A stretch of DNA of 64,000 nucleotides, taken from NCBI RefSeq assembly GCF_003596405.1, contig NZ_QYUR01000006.1, positions 62,001-126,000 on the forward strand, in the 5' to 3' direction. The translations under genes and the position numbers were made by a program. Source of the stretch: Pseudomonas cavernicola (GTDB taxonomy: Bacteria > Pseudomonadota > Gammaproteobacteria > Pseudomonadales > Pseudomonadaceae). Below are positions 28,003-40,598 of this stretch, piece by piece (position 1 is the stretch's first letter; each line of letters starts with the position of its first letter). The notes under the pieces are model-generated. The model worked only from the letters and a program-made list of their open reading frames with translations, was not told where the DNA came from and did no database searches.

Positions 28003-29316
28003 TTAAACCAGTACTTCGCCGCGCTCGCCCAGCAAACGATCGAGCAGCGTGGTCACGGCTAAGGTGAACACCGCCGGTACCAACCACGCCAAACCCTGCT
28101 CGGCTAACGGCAAATGCGCCAACCACTCGGGCATCCACTGAGCCAACCCCGCGGCCTTGACCCCATCGACGATGCCGAACAGTAACGCGACCAACATCAC
28201 CGGGGCGATGACACGACTCGAGGAGTGCCAAAACTCGCGACAGAAACTCAACGCCACCAAGGCGATGCACGGCGGATAAATCGCCGTTAGCACGGGTACT
28301 GAAACCTGGATCAGCATCGTCAAGCCCAGATTCGAAACCAGCAGTGAAAAACCCGCCAACAAAATGACCAGGGTGCGATAGGACAGTGGCAATACTCCAC
28401 TGAAGTACTCGGCACAAGCACAGGTCAGACCCACCGCCGTCACCAAACAAGCCAGCGAGATCAGCGCGGCCAGGAACACACTGCCCAACGAACCGAAGGT
28501 GTGTTGCACATAGGCATGTAACACCTCCGCACCGTTAGTCGCGCCAGCCGCGATTGCATGACTGCCGGCGCCCAGGCGAAACAAGCTGATATACACCAAT
28601 GCCAGACCCAGCCCGGCAATCAGCCCGGCGATTACCGCATAGCGGGTAATCAGTCGCGGCGATTCCACCCCTCGGGAACGGATCGCGTTGACGATGACGA
28701 TGCCGAACACCAGCGCCCCCAAGGTATCCATCGTCAGATAACCATTGATAAAGCCTTGGGAGAAAGGCGCCGCTACATAGGCCGGCTCAGGTGTACCTAT
28801 GCTGCCCGCGGGCAGGGCAAAGGCCGCAATACCTAGCATGGCCAAGGCAATGATCTTCAGCGGCGCGAGGAAGCGCCCCACCGTATCCAGCAGTCGCCCT
28901 GGGTAAAGCGAGACCCAGAACACGATGAGGAAATACACCAGGCTGTAAGCGAATAGCGCCAGCGGGCTGTTGCCAGTCAAAGGCGCCAAACCGACTTCGA
29001 AAGACACCGTCGCGGTGCGCGGTGTCGCGAACAGAGGCCCGACCGCGAGATAACAGACCGCGGCCAGTACGCCGCTGGCCACCCGGCCAATTGGACTGCT
29101 GAGTTCATCCATGGCACCGCCGACCTTGGCCAGCGCCACAATGGTGATCACGGGCAGACCGACAGCCGTGACCAAAAAGCCCAACGCCGCCATCCACAAG
29201 TGCGGACCGGACTGCAAACCAACGATGGGCGGGAAGATGATGTTGCCGGCCCCGACAAACAGGGCAAACGTCATAAAACCAAGTGCCAGAATGTCCTGGC
29301 CTTTCAACACTTTCAT
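28003..29316 (-). CDS. braB: Branched-chain amino acid:cation symporter (BraB/BrnQ)
   Basis: The 437-residue integral membrane protein has about 12 hydrophobic segments and the family start [15 protein letters not shown], then [13 protein letters not shown]. It imports leucine, isoleucine and valine with a cation. The gene lies downstream of sucD on the same strand, as braB does in P. aeruginosa, which is why I use that symbol; the paralogue braZ is the alternative. The ATG at 29316 has no Shine-Dalgarno sequence, because the bases before it are GUUUCCCUC on the mRNA. In-frame GTG codons at 29328-29331 are possible starts. Confidence 0.85.
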   Translation of the reverse strand: MKVLKGQDILALGFMTFALFVGAGNIIFPPIVGLQSGPHLWMAALGFLVTAVGLPVITIVALAKVGGAMDELSSPIGRVASGVLAAVCYLAVGPLFATPRTATVSFEVGLAPLTGNSPLALFAYSLVYFLIVFWVSLYPGRLLDTVGRFLAPLKIIALAMLGIAAFALPAGSIGTPEPAYVAAPFSQGFINGYLTMDTLGALVFGIVIVNAIRSRGVESPRLITRYAVIAGLIAGLGLALVYISLFRLGAGSHAIAAGATNGAEVLHAYVQHTFGSLGSVFLAALISLACLVTAVGLTCACAEYFSGVLPLSYRTLVILLAGFSLLVSNLGLTMLIQVSVPVLTAIYPPCIALVALSFCREFWHSSSRVIAPVMLVALLFGIVDGVKAAGLAQWMPEWLAHLPLAEQGLAWLVPAVFTLAVTTLLDRLLGERGEVLV

Positions 29317-29392
29317 TGAGGGAAACACCACATTGCTAAATCGGAATTTGCAGAGGGTTTCCCTGAGAGGTCGAGGGAAACGCTGCCTGTCC
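29314..29392 (-). promoter_or_regulatory. Possible RNA hairpin switch in braB leader
   Basis: On the minus-strand RNA, GUUUCCCU occurs twice (29381-29374 and 29326-29319) with its complement AGGGAAAC between them (29364-29357). The middle element can pair with either flank. One pairing leaves the start region free and the other covers the eight bases just before the ATG. It could be an attenuator. It is seen only as complementary sequence. Confidence 0.35.
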
Positions 29393-29560
29393 GGATAGGA
29401 CAGACCACCTAAGCGCCGTACCCCTTATGGGGGCCGAACACGAGAAATAGTTGCCAGCCTAACGAATTCGTCTCAGCCAAGCACTGACGCAGGTCGGACT
29501 GTCCGTTGCACGGAACGGCTTGTCGCATCCATGACAGATTCGCACCCCAGCCACAAAGCA

Positions 29561-29590
29561 CAGAGGCCACCCGAAGGTGGCCTCTGTTTT
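29561..29590 (-). terminator. Intrinsic terminator after sucD
   Basis: A perfect 11-bp stem (CAGAGGCCACC with its complement) around a UUCG loop on the minus strand lies 23 bp after the sucD stop. The T tract is weak on the minus strand and stronger on the plus strand. It may separate sucCD from braB. Confidence 0.75.
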
Positions 29591-29612
29591 ACTCTCGCAA
29601 GTTAGCCGAAGC

Positions 29613-30494
29613 TTACTTCACGTTCCAGCCAGTCAGTTCGGCCAAGGCCTTACCGATGTCAGCCAGCGAACGCACGGTTTTTACACCAGCGTCTTGCAGC
29701 GCTGCGAATTTCTCGTCAGCGGTGCCTTTACCACCAGAGATGATGGCGCCAGCGTGGCCCATGCGCTTGCCCGGAGGAGCAGTCACACCAGCGATGTAGG
29801 ACACCACCGGCTTGGTCACGTGGGCTTTGATGTAAGCAGCAGCTTCTTCTTCAGCAGAACCGCCGATCTCACCGATCATCACGATCGCTTCGGTCTTCGG
29901 GTCTTCCTGGAACAGCTTCAGGATGTCGATGAAGTTGGAGCCCGGAATCGGGTCACCACCGATGCCCACGCAAGTGGACTGGCCGAAACCGGCGTCAGTG
30001 GTCTGCTTCACGGCTTCGTAAGTCAGGGTGCCGGAACGCGACACGATACCGACTTTGCCAGGCAGGTGAATGTGACCTGGCATGATGCCGATCTTGCATT
30101 CGCCGGGAGTAATCACGCCCGGGCAGTTCGGTCCGATCAGGACTACGCCCAGCTCGTCGCACTTGACCTTGGCTTCCAGCATATCGATGGTCGCAATGCC
30201 TTCGGTGATGCAGACGATCAGCTTGATACCACCGAACGCCGCTTCAAGGATGGAGTCCTTGCAGAACGGAGCCGGAACGTAGATCACGCTGGCAGTGGCG
30301 CCAGTTTGCTCTACCGCTTCCTTGACGGTGTTGAACACCGGCAGACCCAGGTGAGTGGTGCCGCCTTTGCCCGGAGTCACGCCGCCAACCATCTTGGTGC
30401 CGTAGGCAATGGCTTGTTCGGAGTGGAAAGTACCTTGCGAGCCGGTGAAGCCCTGGCAGATTACTTTGGTGTCTTTATTGATCAGGACGCTCAT
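29613..30494 (-). CDS. sucD: Succinyl-CoA synthetase alpha subunit
   Basis: The 293-residue subunit catalyses, with SucC, the step succinyl-CoA plus ADP and phosphate to succinate plus ATP. The CoA-binding motif [11 protein letters not shown] is near residue 14 and [13 protein letters not shown] follows. The phospho-histidine site is in [15 protein letters not shown]. The ATG overlaps the TAA of sucC by one base (30494), so it is tightly coupled. The length is normal. Confidence 0.97.
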   Translation of the reverse strand: MSVLINKDTKVICQGFTGSQGTFHSEQAIAYGTKMVGGVTPGKGGTTHLGLPVFNTVKEAVEQTGATASVIYVPAPFCKDSILEAAFGGIKLIVCITEGIATIDMLEAKVKCDELGVVLIGPNCPGVITPGECKIGIMPGHIHLPGKVGIVSRSGTLTYEAVKQTTDAGFGQSTCVGIGGDPIPGSNFIDILKLFQEDPKTEAIVMIGEIGGSAEEEAAAYIKAHVTKPVVSYIAGVTAPPGKRMGHAGAIISGGKGTADEKFAALQDAGVKTVRSLADIGKALAELTGWNVK

Positions 30495-31660
30495 TACTTG
30501 CCCTCCGCAGCTTTAACGACTTGCTGAGCAGCGTCGGTCAGGCTGGTTGCCGCGATGATGTTCAAGCCACTTTCAGCCAGTACTTTGGCACCCAGTTCAG
30601 CGTTGTTGCCTTCGAGGCGAACCACGACCGGAATCTTCACGCCGACTTCTTTCACTGCACCGATGATGCCTTCGGCAATCATGTCGCAACGAACGATGCC
30701 GCCGAAGATGTTCACCAGAACTGCCGCTACGTTGGTATCGGAGAGGATGATCTTGAACGCTTCGGTTACGCGCTCTTTGGTCGCACCGCCGCCAACGTCG
30801 AGGAAGTTGGCCGGCTTGCCGCCGTGCAGGTTGACGATGTCCATGGTGCCCATGGCCAGGCCAGCACCATTGACCATGCAACCGATGTTGCCTTCCAGCG
30901 CTACGTAGTTCAGTTCGAACTTGGCTGCGTGAGCTTCGCGCGGGTCGTCTTGCGACGGGTCGTGCATGGCGCGCAGTTTTGGCTGGCGATACATCGCGTT
31001 GCTGTCGATGTTGATCTTGGCGTCCAGGCAATGCAGGTTGCCGTCAGCCTTGATTACCAGCGGGTTCACTTCCAGCAGTGCCAGGTCGTAGTCCTGGAAC
31101 AGCTTGGCCAGGCCCACGAAAATGTGGGTGAACTGCTTGACTTGGTCGCCTTGCAGACCCAGTTGGAACGCCAGTTCGCGGCCTTGGAACGGCTGAGCGC
31201 CGACCAGCGGATCGATAGTGGCTTTGAGAATTTTCTCAGGGGTATCGTGAGCGATCTTCTCGATGTCCACACCACCTTCGGTGGAGGCCATGAACACGAT
31301 GCGACGGCTCGAGCGGTCGACTACGGCCCCCAGATACAGCTCTTTGGCGATATCGGTGCAGGACTCAACCAGGATCTGGTTGACCGGCTGACCATTCGCG
31401 TCAGTCTGGTAGGTCACCAGACGCTTGCCCAGCCACTGCTGAGCAAAAGCTTTGGCGTCTTCTTTGCTGCGAACCAGCTTCACACCACCGGCCTTACCGC
31501 GACCACCCGCGTGGACCTGGGCTTTAACCACCCACTCAGTACCACCGATTTTGTCGCAGGCTTCTGCAGCCGCTTCCGGGGTGTTTACTGCAAAGCCTTT
31601 GGATACGGGCAGGCCGTACTCAGCGAACAGTTGTTTACCCTGATACTCGTGAAGATTCAT
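30494..31660 (-). CDS. sucC: Succinyl-CoA synthetase beta subunit
   Basis: The 388-residue ATP-grasp subunit starts [19 protein letters not shown] and has [12 protein letters not shown] in the nucleotide-binding region. It ends with the [20 protein letters not shown] succinate/CoA ligase signature, seen in parts. It forms the alpha2beta2 enzyme with SucD. It lies about 160 bp after lpd in the suc cluster. The gap holds only imperfect hairpins, for example GACTGT with ACAGTC at 31727-31748. Confidence 0.97.
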   Translation of the reverse strand: MNLHEYQGKQLFAEYGLPVSKGFAVNTPEAAAEACDKIGGTEWVVKAQVHAGGRGKAGGVKLVRSKEDAKAFAQQWLGKRLVTYQTDANGQPVNQILVESCTDIAKELYLGAVVDRSSRRIVFMASTEGGVDIEKIAHDTPEKILKATIDPLVGAQPFQGRELAFQLGLQGDQVKQFTHIFVGLAKLFQDYDLALLEVNPLVIKADGNLHCLDAKINIDSNAMYRQPKLRAMHDPSQDDPREAHAAKFELNYVALEGNIGCMVNGAGLAMGTMDIVNLHGGKPANFLDVGGGATKERVTEAFKIILSDTNVAAVLVNIFGGIVRCDMIAEGIIGAVKEVGVKIPVVVRLEGNNAELGAKVLAESGLNIIAATSLTDAAQQVVKAAEGK

Positions 31661-31821
31661 GCTTATCTACCGTCTTCGTTAGGTATTGCGCATCGGCGCT
31701 GCGTATTAGGTGCCGCGCCACCTGTGACTGTCCCTGAGGAAACAGTCCGCCGGGCGTTCCGCGGTGAGACTTCCGAAGAAGACTCACGACGGGCAGCTCG
31801 GCGTGGTTCTTGTTGTCGCTA

Positions 31822-33261
<1,440 letters not shown>

Positions 33262-33323
33262 TCATTCCTTCTCGGATGAAACCGGACGGCCCCTTGTGGG
33301 GACCGCCGTGATCAGACAACGGA

Positions 33324-34553
33324 TCAAATATCCAGCAGCAGGCGTGCCGGATCTTCCAGTAGGTCCTTGATGGCGATCAGGAAGGTTACCGCTTCCTTGC
33401 CGTCGATCAGACGGTGGTCATAGGACAGGGCCAGATACATCATCGGCAGAATCACTACCTGACCATTCACCGCCATCGGCCGCTCCTGGATCTTGTGCAT
33501 GCCCAGGATCGCGGTTTGAGGTGGGTTGACGATCGGCGTCGACAGCAGCGAACCGAACACACCGCCGTTGGAGATGGTGAAGGTACCGCCAGTCATGTCT
33601 TCGATGGTCAGCTTGCCGTCTTTAGCTTTCTTGCCGTAGCTGGCGATAGTGCCTTCGATTTCTGCCAGGCTCATCAGTTCAGCGCTACGTAGAACCGGTA
33701 CCACCAGACCGCGATCGCTGGACACCGCAACACCGATATCGGAGTAGCCGTGATAGACGATGTCGCCGCCGTCGATGGAAGCGTTCACGCCCGGGAAGCG
33801 CTTGAGCGCTTCAGTCGCGGCCTTGACGAAGAAGGACATGAAGCCCAGGCGTACGCCGTTGTGGGTCTTCTCGAACAGATCCTTGTACTTCGAACGCAGG
33901 TCCATGACCGGCTTCATGTTGATTTCATTGAAGGTGGTCAACATCGCCATGGACGATTGCGCTTCAACCAGACGTTCGGCGACCTTGGTACGCAGACGGG
34001 TCATCGGTACACGCTTCTCAACGCGATCGCCGGTAGCAAAAACCGGGGCCGCAGCAGCCGGAGCAGCCGGTTTGGCCACTGGAGCCGCAACCGCCGGAGC
34101 GGATTTCTTCGCTTCGATTGCCGCGACCACGTCTTCCTTGGTCACACGACCGCCCTTGCCGCTGGCGGCGATGCGGTTGACGTCGATGCCGTTCTCTTCA
34201 GCCAGCTTGCGCGCGGCCGGCGAAAGAATCAGGTCTTCGGCGGCTGCAGCCGGAGCAGCAGCTTGTGCCGCAGGTGCCGAGGCCGGTGCGGCTGCGGCTG
34301 GAGCGGCAGCTGCGCCGCCTGCTTCGATAGTGCCCAGCAATTCATCGGAAAGAACGGTGTCACCTTCGTTCTTGACGATGCTGCCCAGAACGCCGTCGGC
34401 GGTAGCCAGAACTTCCAGGACGACTTTGTCGGTTTCAATGTCGACGATCAGGTCGTCACGCTTGATCGCATCGCCCGGCTTCTTGTGCCAGGTTGCAACG
34501 GTGCCGTCGGCAACCGACTCCGGGAAAGTAGGGGCTTTGATCTCGATAGCCAT
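33324..34553 (-). CDS. sucB: Dihydrolipoyllysine-residue succinyltransferase (E2)
   Basis: The 409-residue core enzyme has one lipoyl domain (1-75), with the lipoylated Lys43 in [10 protein letters not shown]. An Ala/Pro-rich linker follows (about 80-108), then the E3-binding domain ([19 protein letters not shown]) and a second linker. The catalytic domain contains [11 protein letters not shown] with the active-site His-Asp pair. It transfers succinyl groups to CoA in the 2-oxoglutarate dehydrogenase complex. Confidence 0.97.
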   Translation of the reverse strand: MAIEIKAPTFPESVADGTVATWHKKPGDAIKRDDLIVDIETDKVVLEVLATADGVLGSIVKNEGDTVLSDELLGTIEAGGAAAAPAAAAPASAPAAQAAAPAAAAEDLILSPAARKLAEENGIDVNRIAASGKGGRVTKEDVVAAIEAKKSAPAVAAPVAKPAAPAAAAPVFATGDRVEKRVPMTRLRTKVAERLVEAQSSMAMLTTFNEINMKPVMDLRSKYKDLFEKTHNGVRLGFMSFFVKAATEALKRFPGVNASIDGGDIVYHGYSDIGVAVSSDRGLVVPVLRSAELMSLAEIEGTIASYGKKAKDGKLTIEDMTGGTFTISNGGVFGSLLSTPIVNPPQTAILGMHKIQERPMAVNGQVVILPMMYLALSYDHRLIDGKEAVTFLIAIKDLLEDPARLLLDI

Positions 34554-34637
34554 TATGTGCGGGTCCTTAAATTCGGTTTCTTCTACGAGGCGGCTGCACA
34601 GCTACTGCGCTTTGCGGCCACCTCTTATATGAAGGCG

Positions 34638-37472
34638 TTAAACAGTAAAGGCGTCCTGCAGCAGTTTTTCCTGCTGCTCGGCGTGCATCGATGCGTAACC
34701 ACAGGCCGGAGCAGCAGAGCCTTCACGGCCGGCATACTCGAGGAACAGGCCTTTCTTATGCGCAGTGGCGACACGACGCATATGGTGCTGGCTGCAATAC
34801 CAGGCGCCCTGGTTCATCGGTTCTTCCTGGCACCAGACGACGTGCTTGAGGTTCTTGTACGGAGCCAGAACTTCGGTCAGATCGTCTTCAGGGAACGGAT
34901 ACAGCTGCTCGAGACGCACGATGGCGATATCTTCGCGGCCTTCGGCACGGCGTTTTTCCAGCAAGTCGTAGTAAACCTTGCCGCTGCACAGCACCAAACG
35001 GGTCACTTTCTTCGGATCGATTGCATCGATCTCCGGGATCACGGTCTGGAACGAGCCTTCAGCCAGATCTTCCAAAGTCGAGATGGCCAATTTGTGGCGC
35101 AGCAACGACTTCGGAGTCAATGCGACCAACGGCTTGCGCAGCGGGCGGATAACCTGGCGGCGGAGCATGTGGTAGACCTGCGCCGGGGTAGTCGGTACGC
35201 ACACCTGGATGTTGTGCTCAGCGCACAACTGCAGGTAACGCTCCAGACGCGCCGAGGAGTGCTCAGGCCCCTGCCCTTCATAACCGTGCGGCAGCAGCAT
35301 GGTCAGACCGCAGAGACGGCCCCACTTGTGCTCGCCACTGGTAATGAACTGGTCGACGACCACCTGGGCACCGTTGGCGAAGTCACCGAACTGAGCCTCC
35401 CAAATCACCAGCGCATCCGGCTTAGTGGTGGAATAGCCGTACTCGAACGCCAGCACCGCTTCTTCCGACAACAGCGAATCGTACAGATCAAAACGCGGCT
35501 GACCGTCGTACAGATTCTGTAACGGCAGGTAGGTGCCGGCATCCTTCTGGTTGTGCAACACCGCATGGCGGTGCGAAAAGGTACCGCGTCCCACGTCCTG
35601 GCCGGTGATACGTACTGGATGGCCTTCGAACAACAGCGTCGCGTACGCCATGGTTTCGGCGTAGCCCCAGTTGATCGGCAGCGCACCAGCACTCATTTTC
35701 TGGCGGTCTTCGAGGATCTTGGAAACCTGGCGCTGAACCACGAAACCTTCCGGAGTTTCCAGCAACTTGCCGGCCAGTTCCTGCAGGGTTTTCAGCTCGA
35801 AACGGGTGTCGTGACGAGCGGTCCAGGCATGACCCAGGTATGGACGCCAATCAACAAACAGCTCTTTGTTCGGCTCTTTGACCAGACTTTTCACCACATG
35901 CAGGCCGTTATCCAGCGCATTGCGGTAGTCGTCGATCTTCGCCTGCACGCGCTCGCTGTCGTGGCTGCTGGACTGCACCAGCGCCTCGGCATACAACTCA
36001 CGGGTGGTGCGTTGCTTGCCGATCTGCTGGTACATCAGCGGCTGGGTGCCGCTCGGCTCGTCGGCCTCGTTGTGGCCGCGACGGCGGTAGCAAACCAGAT
36101 CGATCACTACGTCGCGCTTGTATTGCATGCGGTAGTCGATGGCCAACTGGGTGACAAACAGCACAGCTTCCGGGTCATCGCCGTTCACGTGCAGGATCGG
36201 CGCCTGGATCATCTTGGCAACGTCTGTGCAGTACTCGGTAGAACGCGAGTCTTCCGGGTTGCTAATGGTGAAGCCGACCTGGTTGTTGATCACGATGTGG
36301 ATGGTGCCGCCCGTCTTGAAGCCACGGGTTTGCGACATTTGGAAGGTTTCCATGACCACACCCTGACCGGCGAATGCCGCGTCACCGTGCAGGGAAACCG
36401 GCAGAACCTTGTCACCGGCGGTGTCATTGCGGCGATCCTGACGAGCGCGCACGGACCCCTCGACCACTGGCGAAACGATCTCCAGGTGGGACGGGTTGAA
36501 TGCCATCGCCAGGTGAACTTCACCGCCAGGAGTCATTACGTTGGAGGAGAAGCCCTGGTGGTACTTGACGTCACCGGAGCCCAGCTCGACCAGCTTCTTC
36601 TTGCCTTCGAACTCGTCGAACAGGTCGCGCGGGTTCTTGCCGAAGGTGTTGACCAAGACGTTCAGACGACCACGGTGGGCCATGCCGATGACGATTTCCT
36701 TGGTGCCGTAGGAACCCGAGCGCTGGATCAGCTCGTCCAGCAGCGGGATCAAGCTCTCGCCGCCTTCCAGACCGAAACGCTTGGTGCCCGGGTATTTGGT
36801 GCCCAGGTATTTTTCCAGGCCTTCAGCAGCAGTCAAGCGCTCAAGCAAATGGCTCTGAACTTCAGCCGACACAGTCGGGCGACCACGCACGCTTTCCAGG
36901 CGCTGCTGGAACCACTTGCGTTGCTCCGAATCGACGATATGAGTGAATTCGGCGCCAATGGTGCGGCAATATGTCTGCTGCAAGGCGACGTAGATCTCGC
37001 GTAAAGTCGCCTCCTCTTTGCCGATGTAAAGCTCACCGGTGCGGAAGGTCGTGTCGAGATCGGCATCAGTCAGGCCGTAATGATTGATCGCCAAATCAGC
37101 AGGTGCTGGACGCTTCCACAGACCCAGCGGATCGAGCTGAGCAGCCTGATGGCCACGCATCCGATAAGCCTGAATCAGTCGCAAGACTTCGACCTGCTTC
37201 TTCTCGTGCTCACTGCTCACACTACCGGCGGACACCGGTTGAGCGCGACGCTGGTTTTTCGCCAGCAGTACGAAGTGATCGCGGACCGTAGAATGGGAAA
37301 CGTCGTTCGCAACGTTACCGTCAGCGGGCAGCTTCTGGAAGTAAGTGCGCCACTCTTCTGGCACAGCGTTGGGATCGTGCAGGTAGAGCTCGTAGAGCTC
37401 TTCCACATAGGCAGCGTTACCACCGGATAGGTGGGCACTGTCCCACATGCGCTGCATCACGCTTTCTTGCAT
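34638..37472 (-). CDS. sucA: 2-oxoglutarate dehydrogenase E1 component
   Basis: The 944-residue thiamine-diphosphate enzyme has normal length. It begins MQESVMQRMWDSAHLSGGNA, where the first 40 residues are the E2-interaction region YVEELYELYLHDPNAVP. The ThDP region shows GMAHRGRLNVL and GDAAFAGQGVVMETF, and the C-terminal domain has SSARLERYLQLCAE. GAGGG precedes the ATG. It decarboxylates 2-oxoglutarate and starts the sucAB-lpd-sucCD part of the cluster. Confidence 0.97.
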   Translation of the reverse strand: MQESVMQRMWDSAHLSGGNAAYVEELYELYLHDPNAVPEEWRTYFQKLPADGNVANDVSHSTVRDHFVLLAKNQRRAQPVSAGSVSSEHEKKQVEVLRLIQAYRMRGHQAAQLDPLGLWKRPAPADLAINHYGLTDADLDTTFRTGELYIGKEEATLREIYVALQQTYCRTIGAEFTHIVDSEQRKWFQQRLESVRGRPTVSAEVQSHLLERLTAAEGLEKYLGTKYPGTKRFGLEGGESLIPLLDELIQRSGSYGTKEIVIGMAHRGRLNVLVNTFGKNPRDLFDEFEGKKKLVELGSGDVKYHQGFSSNVMTPGGEVHLAMAFNPSHLEIVSPVVEGSVRARQDRRNDTAGDKVLPVSLHGDAAFAGQGVVMETFQMSQTRGFKTGGTIHIVINNQVGFTISNPEDSRSTEYCTDVAKMIQAPILHVNGDDPEAVLFVTQLAIDYRMQYKRDVVIDLVCYRRRGHNEADEPSGTQPLMYQQIGKQRTTRELYAEALVQSSSHDSERVQAKIDDYRNALDNGLHVVKSLVKEPNKELFVDWRPYLGHAWTARHDTRFELKTLQELAGKLLETPEGFVVQRQVSKILEDRQKMSAGALPINWGYAETMAYATLLFEGHPVRITGQDVGRGTFSHRHAVLHNQKDAGTYLPLQNLYDGQPRFDLYDSLLSEEAVLAFEYGYSTTKPDALVIWEAQFGDFANGAQVVVDQFITSGEHKWGRLCGLTMLLPHGYEGQGPEHSSARLERYLQLCAEHNIQVCVPTTPAQVYHMLRRQVIRPLRKPLVALTPKSLLRHKLAISTLEDLAEGSFQTVIPEIDAIDPKKVTRLVLCSGKVYYDLLEKRRAEGREDIAIVRLEQLYPFPEDDLTEVLAPYKNLKHVVWCQEEPMNQGAWYCSQHHMRRVATAHKKGLFLEYAGREGSAAPACGYASMHAEQQEKLLQDAFTV

Positions 37473-37722
37473 GCTTGGTCACCCTCGGTAAGGGGACACC
37501 ACCGGCGTGGAAACCGCATGGGCTTTAAAAGTCCTAAAGCAGCGACTTCGGTAAAGCCACTTCGGATCCCGCAGATAGTCCGGGCACCAGCCCGGATGCC
37601 CCTGCTGGTCGTCAAATTTTCCAAATAAGAACCGCGGCTTTGTGAGCTGCGGCTCGATCTAAAACTACGGCGCCGAAATCTATTCCAGCGCCGCAGGCAT
37701 TACCGGTGTAGCAAAGAACGAA
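37473..37722 (-). other. sdhB-sucA intercistronic region with hairpins
   Basis: The 250-bp spacer holds a perfect 7-bp stem TCCGGGC-N4-GCCCGGA (37579-37596) and an 8-bp stem with one wobble at 37631-37651. None has a long T tract. They are more likely RNA-processing or stability hairpins, or a partial attenuator, than a full terminator. I see no clear promoter. Confidence 0.4.
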
Positions 37723-38442
37723 TCAGGTACCGCTTTGCAGCAACATGTGGCGCACGTGACCGATGGCCTTGGTCGGGTTAAGACCTTTCGGGCAGACGCT
37801 CACGCAGTTCATGATGCCGCGGCAGCGGAATACGCTGAACGGATCATCCAGCGCAGCCAAGCGCTCTTCAGTCTGGGTGTCACGGCTGTCGGCCAAGAAG
37901 CGATAGGCTTGCAGCAGAGCAGCTGGACCGAGGAACTTGTCTGGATTCCACCAGAAGGACGGGCAGGACGTCGAGCAGCAAGCGCACAGGATGCACTCGT
38001 ACAAACCATCCAGTTTCTCGCGCTCTTCCGGCGACTGCAGACGCTCAATTGCCGGAGCCGGCGTGTTATTGAGCAGGAAGGGTTTCACCTTCTCATACTG
38101 CTTGTAGAAGATGCTCATATCGACAACCAGGTCACGGATGACTGGCAGGCCCGGCAATGGACGAACGATCAGTTTGTTGCCTTTTACCACCGCCGACAAC
38201 GGAGTAATGCAGGCCAGACCGTTCTTGCCATTGATGTTCATGCCGTCGGAACCACAGACGCCTTCACGGCAGGAACGACGGTAAGAGAAACCTTCGTCCT
38301 GCTCTTTGATCAGCGCCAGAACGTCCAGAACCATGATGTCTTTACCATCGGTATTGACCTGGAATTCCTGCATGAACGGAGCAGCGTCTTGATCCGGGTT
38401 GTAGCGATAAACGCTTACTTGCAACAGATTGGCTTGCGACAT
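37723..38442 (-). CDS. sdhB: Succinate dehydrogenase iron-sulfur subunit
   Basis: The 239-residue subunit carries all three clusters. The plant-type [2Fe-2S] cysteines are in CREGVCGSDGMNINGKNG and the following C, then CILCACCSTSCPSFWWNP and CRGIMNCVSVCPKGLNP bind the [4Fe-4S] and [3Fe-4S] clusters. It passes electrons from SdhA to ubiquinone. The ATG at 38442 has AAGGG eight bases upstream, so the longer GTG start at 38451 is not used. It follows sdhA closely. Confidence 0.96.
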   Translation of the reverse strand: MSQANLLQVSVYRYNPDQDAAPFMQEFQVNTDGKDIMVLDVLALIKEQDEGFSYRRSCREGVCGSDGMNINGKNGLACITPLSAVVKGNKLIVRPLPGLPVIRDLVVDMSIFYKQYEKVKPFLLNNTPAPAIERLQSPEEREKLDGLYECILCACCSTSCPSFWWNPDKFLGPAALLQAYRFLADSRDTQTEERLAALDDPFSVFRCRGIMNCVSVCPKGLNPTKAIGHVRHMLLQSGT

Positions 38443-38453
38443 ATCGGCCACCC

Positions 38454-40226
38454 TTAGTAAGTACGAATCTTGGGTTCAAACGCCGGGACAGTCTTCGGCG
38501 CGAAGTTGACGGCACGCTTGGCCACGCGCTTTTCACCTGGGAAATACAGGGAGTGGCACAGCCAGTTTTCGTCATCGCGATCTTCGAAGTCTTCACGGGC
38601 GTGCGCGCCACGGGACTCTTTACGAACCTCGGCAGCAATCGCAGTGGCTTCAGCCACCTCAAGAAGGTTTTGCAGTTCCAGCGCTTCGATACGAGCGGTG
38701 TTGAACGCTTGGCTCTTGTCGGCGATTTTGACAGTGGCGATACGCTCGCGCAGATCGGCCAACTGCGCGATACCCTTCTGCATGTATTCGCCAGTACGGA
38801 ATACACCGAAGTAGTTCTGCATGCAGCTTTGCAGCTCTTTACGCAGCGGAGCTACGTCTTCGCCAGCCTTGCGTTCGTTCAAGCCGTTCAAACGAGTCAG
38901 GGCGACGTCGATATCTGTATCACTGGCGTTACGGTACTCAACGCCTTCTTTCAGGGTTTTTTCCAAGTGGATACCGGCCGCACGGCCGAACACCACCAGG
39001 TCGAGCAACGAGTTACCGCCCAAACGGTTAGCGCCGTGGACCGATACGCAAGCCACTTCACCTACCGCGAACAAGCCCGGGATGATGGTGTCGTTACCGT
39101 TAGCATCCTGAGTGATCGCCTGGCCATGGATGTTGGTGGCCACGCCACCCATCATGTAGTGGCAGGTCGGAACCACAGGAACTGGAGCAGTAACCGGATC
39201 GACGTGGGCAAAGGTCTTCGACAGCTCGCAGATACCTGGCAGGCGGCTGTGCAGCACTTCTTCACCCAGGTGGTCGAGCTTCAGCATCACGTGATCGCCA
39301 TCCGGACCACAACCGTTGCCGGCGATGATCTCTTTAACCATGGAGCGCGCAACTACGTCGCGGCCAGCCAGGTCTTTGGCGTTCGGAGCATAACGCTCCA
39401 TGAAACGCTCGCCATGCTTGTTGATCAGGTAACCACCCTCACCACGGCAACCTTCGGTGACCAATACACCTGCACCGGCGATGCCAGTCGGGTGGAACTG
39501 CCACATTTCGATGTCCTGCACCGGCACGCCGGCACGCAGGGCCATGCCCACGCCGTCACCGGTGTTGATCAGGGCATTGGTAGTCGACGAGTAGATACGC
39601 CCTGCACCGCCGGTAGCCAGCACTGTGGCCTTGGAGCGAATGAAGGAGGTTTCACCGGTTTCAATGCAGATAGCGATGATGCCGACGATGACGCCGTCCT
39701 GGTTCTTCACCAGATCGACTGCATACCACTCATTGAGGAATACGGTGTTGTTCTTCAGGTTGGCCTGATACAGGGTGTGCAGCAGTGCGTGACCGGTACG
39801 GTCGGCAGCAGCGCAGGTACGAGCGGCCTGGCCGCCCTTACCGAAGTCTTTCGACTGCCCGCCGAAAGGACGCTGATAAATCCGGCCTTGTTCGGTACGG
39901 GAGAATGGCAGGCCCATGTGCTCCAACTCGAACACGGCTTCTGGGCCGACAGAGCACATATATTCGATAGCGTCCTGGTCACCGATATAGTCGGAACCCT
40001 TGACGGTGTCGTACATGTGCCAGCGCCAATCGTCGTTCGGATCGGCCGAAGCGATAGCGCAGGTGATGCCACCCTGAGCGGATACGGTGTGGGAGCGGGT
40101 CGGGAAGACCTTGGTCACTACAGCAGTCTTATGGCCGCCCTGGGCCAGCTGCAGCGCGGCGCGCATGCCGGCACCGCCGCCACCAACAATGATGGCGTCG
40201 AAGGAAAGCGTACTAATGTTAGCCAT
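38454..40226 (-). CDS. sdhA: Succinate dehydrogenase flavoprotein subunit
   Basis: The 590-residue subunit oxidises succinate to fumarate. The FAD-binding loop [17 protein letters not shown] lies at residues 16-32 and the flavin-linking His is in [11 protein letters not shown]. The motifs HPTGIAG and [18 protein letters not shown] are present. The length is normal. It lies three bases after sdhD in the order sdhCDAB, all on the minus strand. Confidence 0.97.
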   Translation of the reverse strand: MANISTLSFDAIIVGGGGAGMRAALQLAQGGHKTAVVTKVFPTRSHTVSAQGGITCAIASADPNDDWRWHMYDTVKGSDYIGDQDAIEYMCSVGPEAVFELEHMGLPFSRTEQGRIYQRPFGGQSKDFGKGGQAARTCAAADRTGHALLHTLYQANLKNNTVFLNEWYAVDLVKNQDGVIVGIIAICIETGETSFIRSKATVLATGGAGRIYSSTTNALINTGDGVGMALRAGVPVQDIEMWQFHPTGIAGAGVLVTEGCRGEGGYLINKHGERFMERYAPNAKDLAGRDVVARSMVKEIIAGNGCGPDGDHVMLKLDHLGEEVLHSRLPGICELSKTFAHVDPVTAPVPVVPTCHYMMGGVATNIHGQAITQDANGNDTIIPGLFAVGEVACVSVHGANRLGGNSLLDLVVFGRAAGIHLEKTLKEGVEYRNASDTDIDVALTRLNGLNERKAGEDVAPLRKELQSCMQNYFGVFRTGEYMQKGIAQLADLRERIATVKIADKSQAFNTARIEALELQNLLEVAEATAIAAEVRKESRGAHAREDFEDRDDENWLCHSLYFPGEKRVAKRAVNFAPKTVPAFEPKIRTY

Positions 40227-40229
40227 GAA

Positions 40230-40598
40230 TCAGATACCCCAAAGAATCTGCACACCCCAGACGAAGAACGCGAACATGGCAATGCCACACGCTGCCTCGA
40301 ACAGAAAACGCACGCTGGTCGCCCACTTGCCCAAGGCCATCGGGGTCAGGTAGTCAGTTGCGATTGTCCACATGCCGACCCAGGCGTGAACGCCAAGGGC
40401 AACCAGGGTCAGAAGGCTGAAAATGCGCATCCAGTTCTGCGAGAACAGACCGTGCCAGACGGTGAAGTCCAGGCCTGGGTGAGCAACGAGATATCCGATA
40501 AGGAAGAGAAAATAAACCGCGAGAACAACCGCAGAAACGCGCTGCGCCATCCAGTCGTAGAGGCCCGAACGCGAAAAATTCGTGACGTTGGTTACCAT
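40230..40598 (-). CDS. sdhD: Succinate dehydrogenase membrane anchor subunit
   Basis: The 122-residue subunit has three transmembrane helices. The heme-b ligand His lies in ALGVHAWVGMWTIATDYL of the second helix. The ATG at 40598 follows AGGAG by seven bases, which rules out the GTG two codons earlier. It overlaps the end of sdhC by seven bases (40592-40598), so the two are coupled. Confidence 0.93.
   Translation of the reverse strand: MVTNVTNFSRSGLYDWMAQRVSAVVLAVYFLFLIGYLVAHPGLDFTVWHGLFSQNWMRIFSLLTLVALGVHAWVGMWTIATDYLTPMALGKWATSVRFLFEAACGIAMFAFFVWGVQILWGI

Noticed and set aside
33750..35522. A 590-codon plus-strand open frame opposite sucB and sucA
   Set aside because: It spans two well-supported genes on the other strand with no ribosome site or domain.
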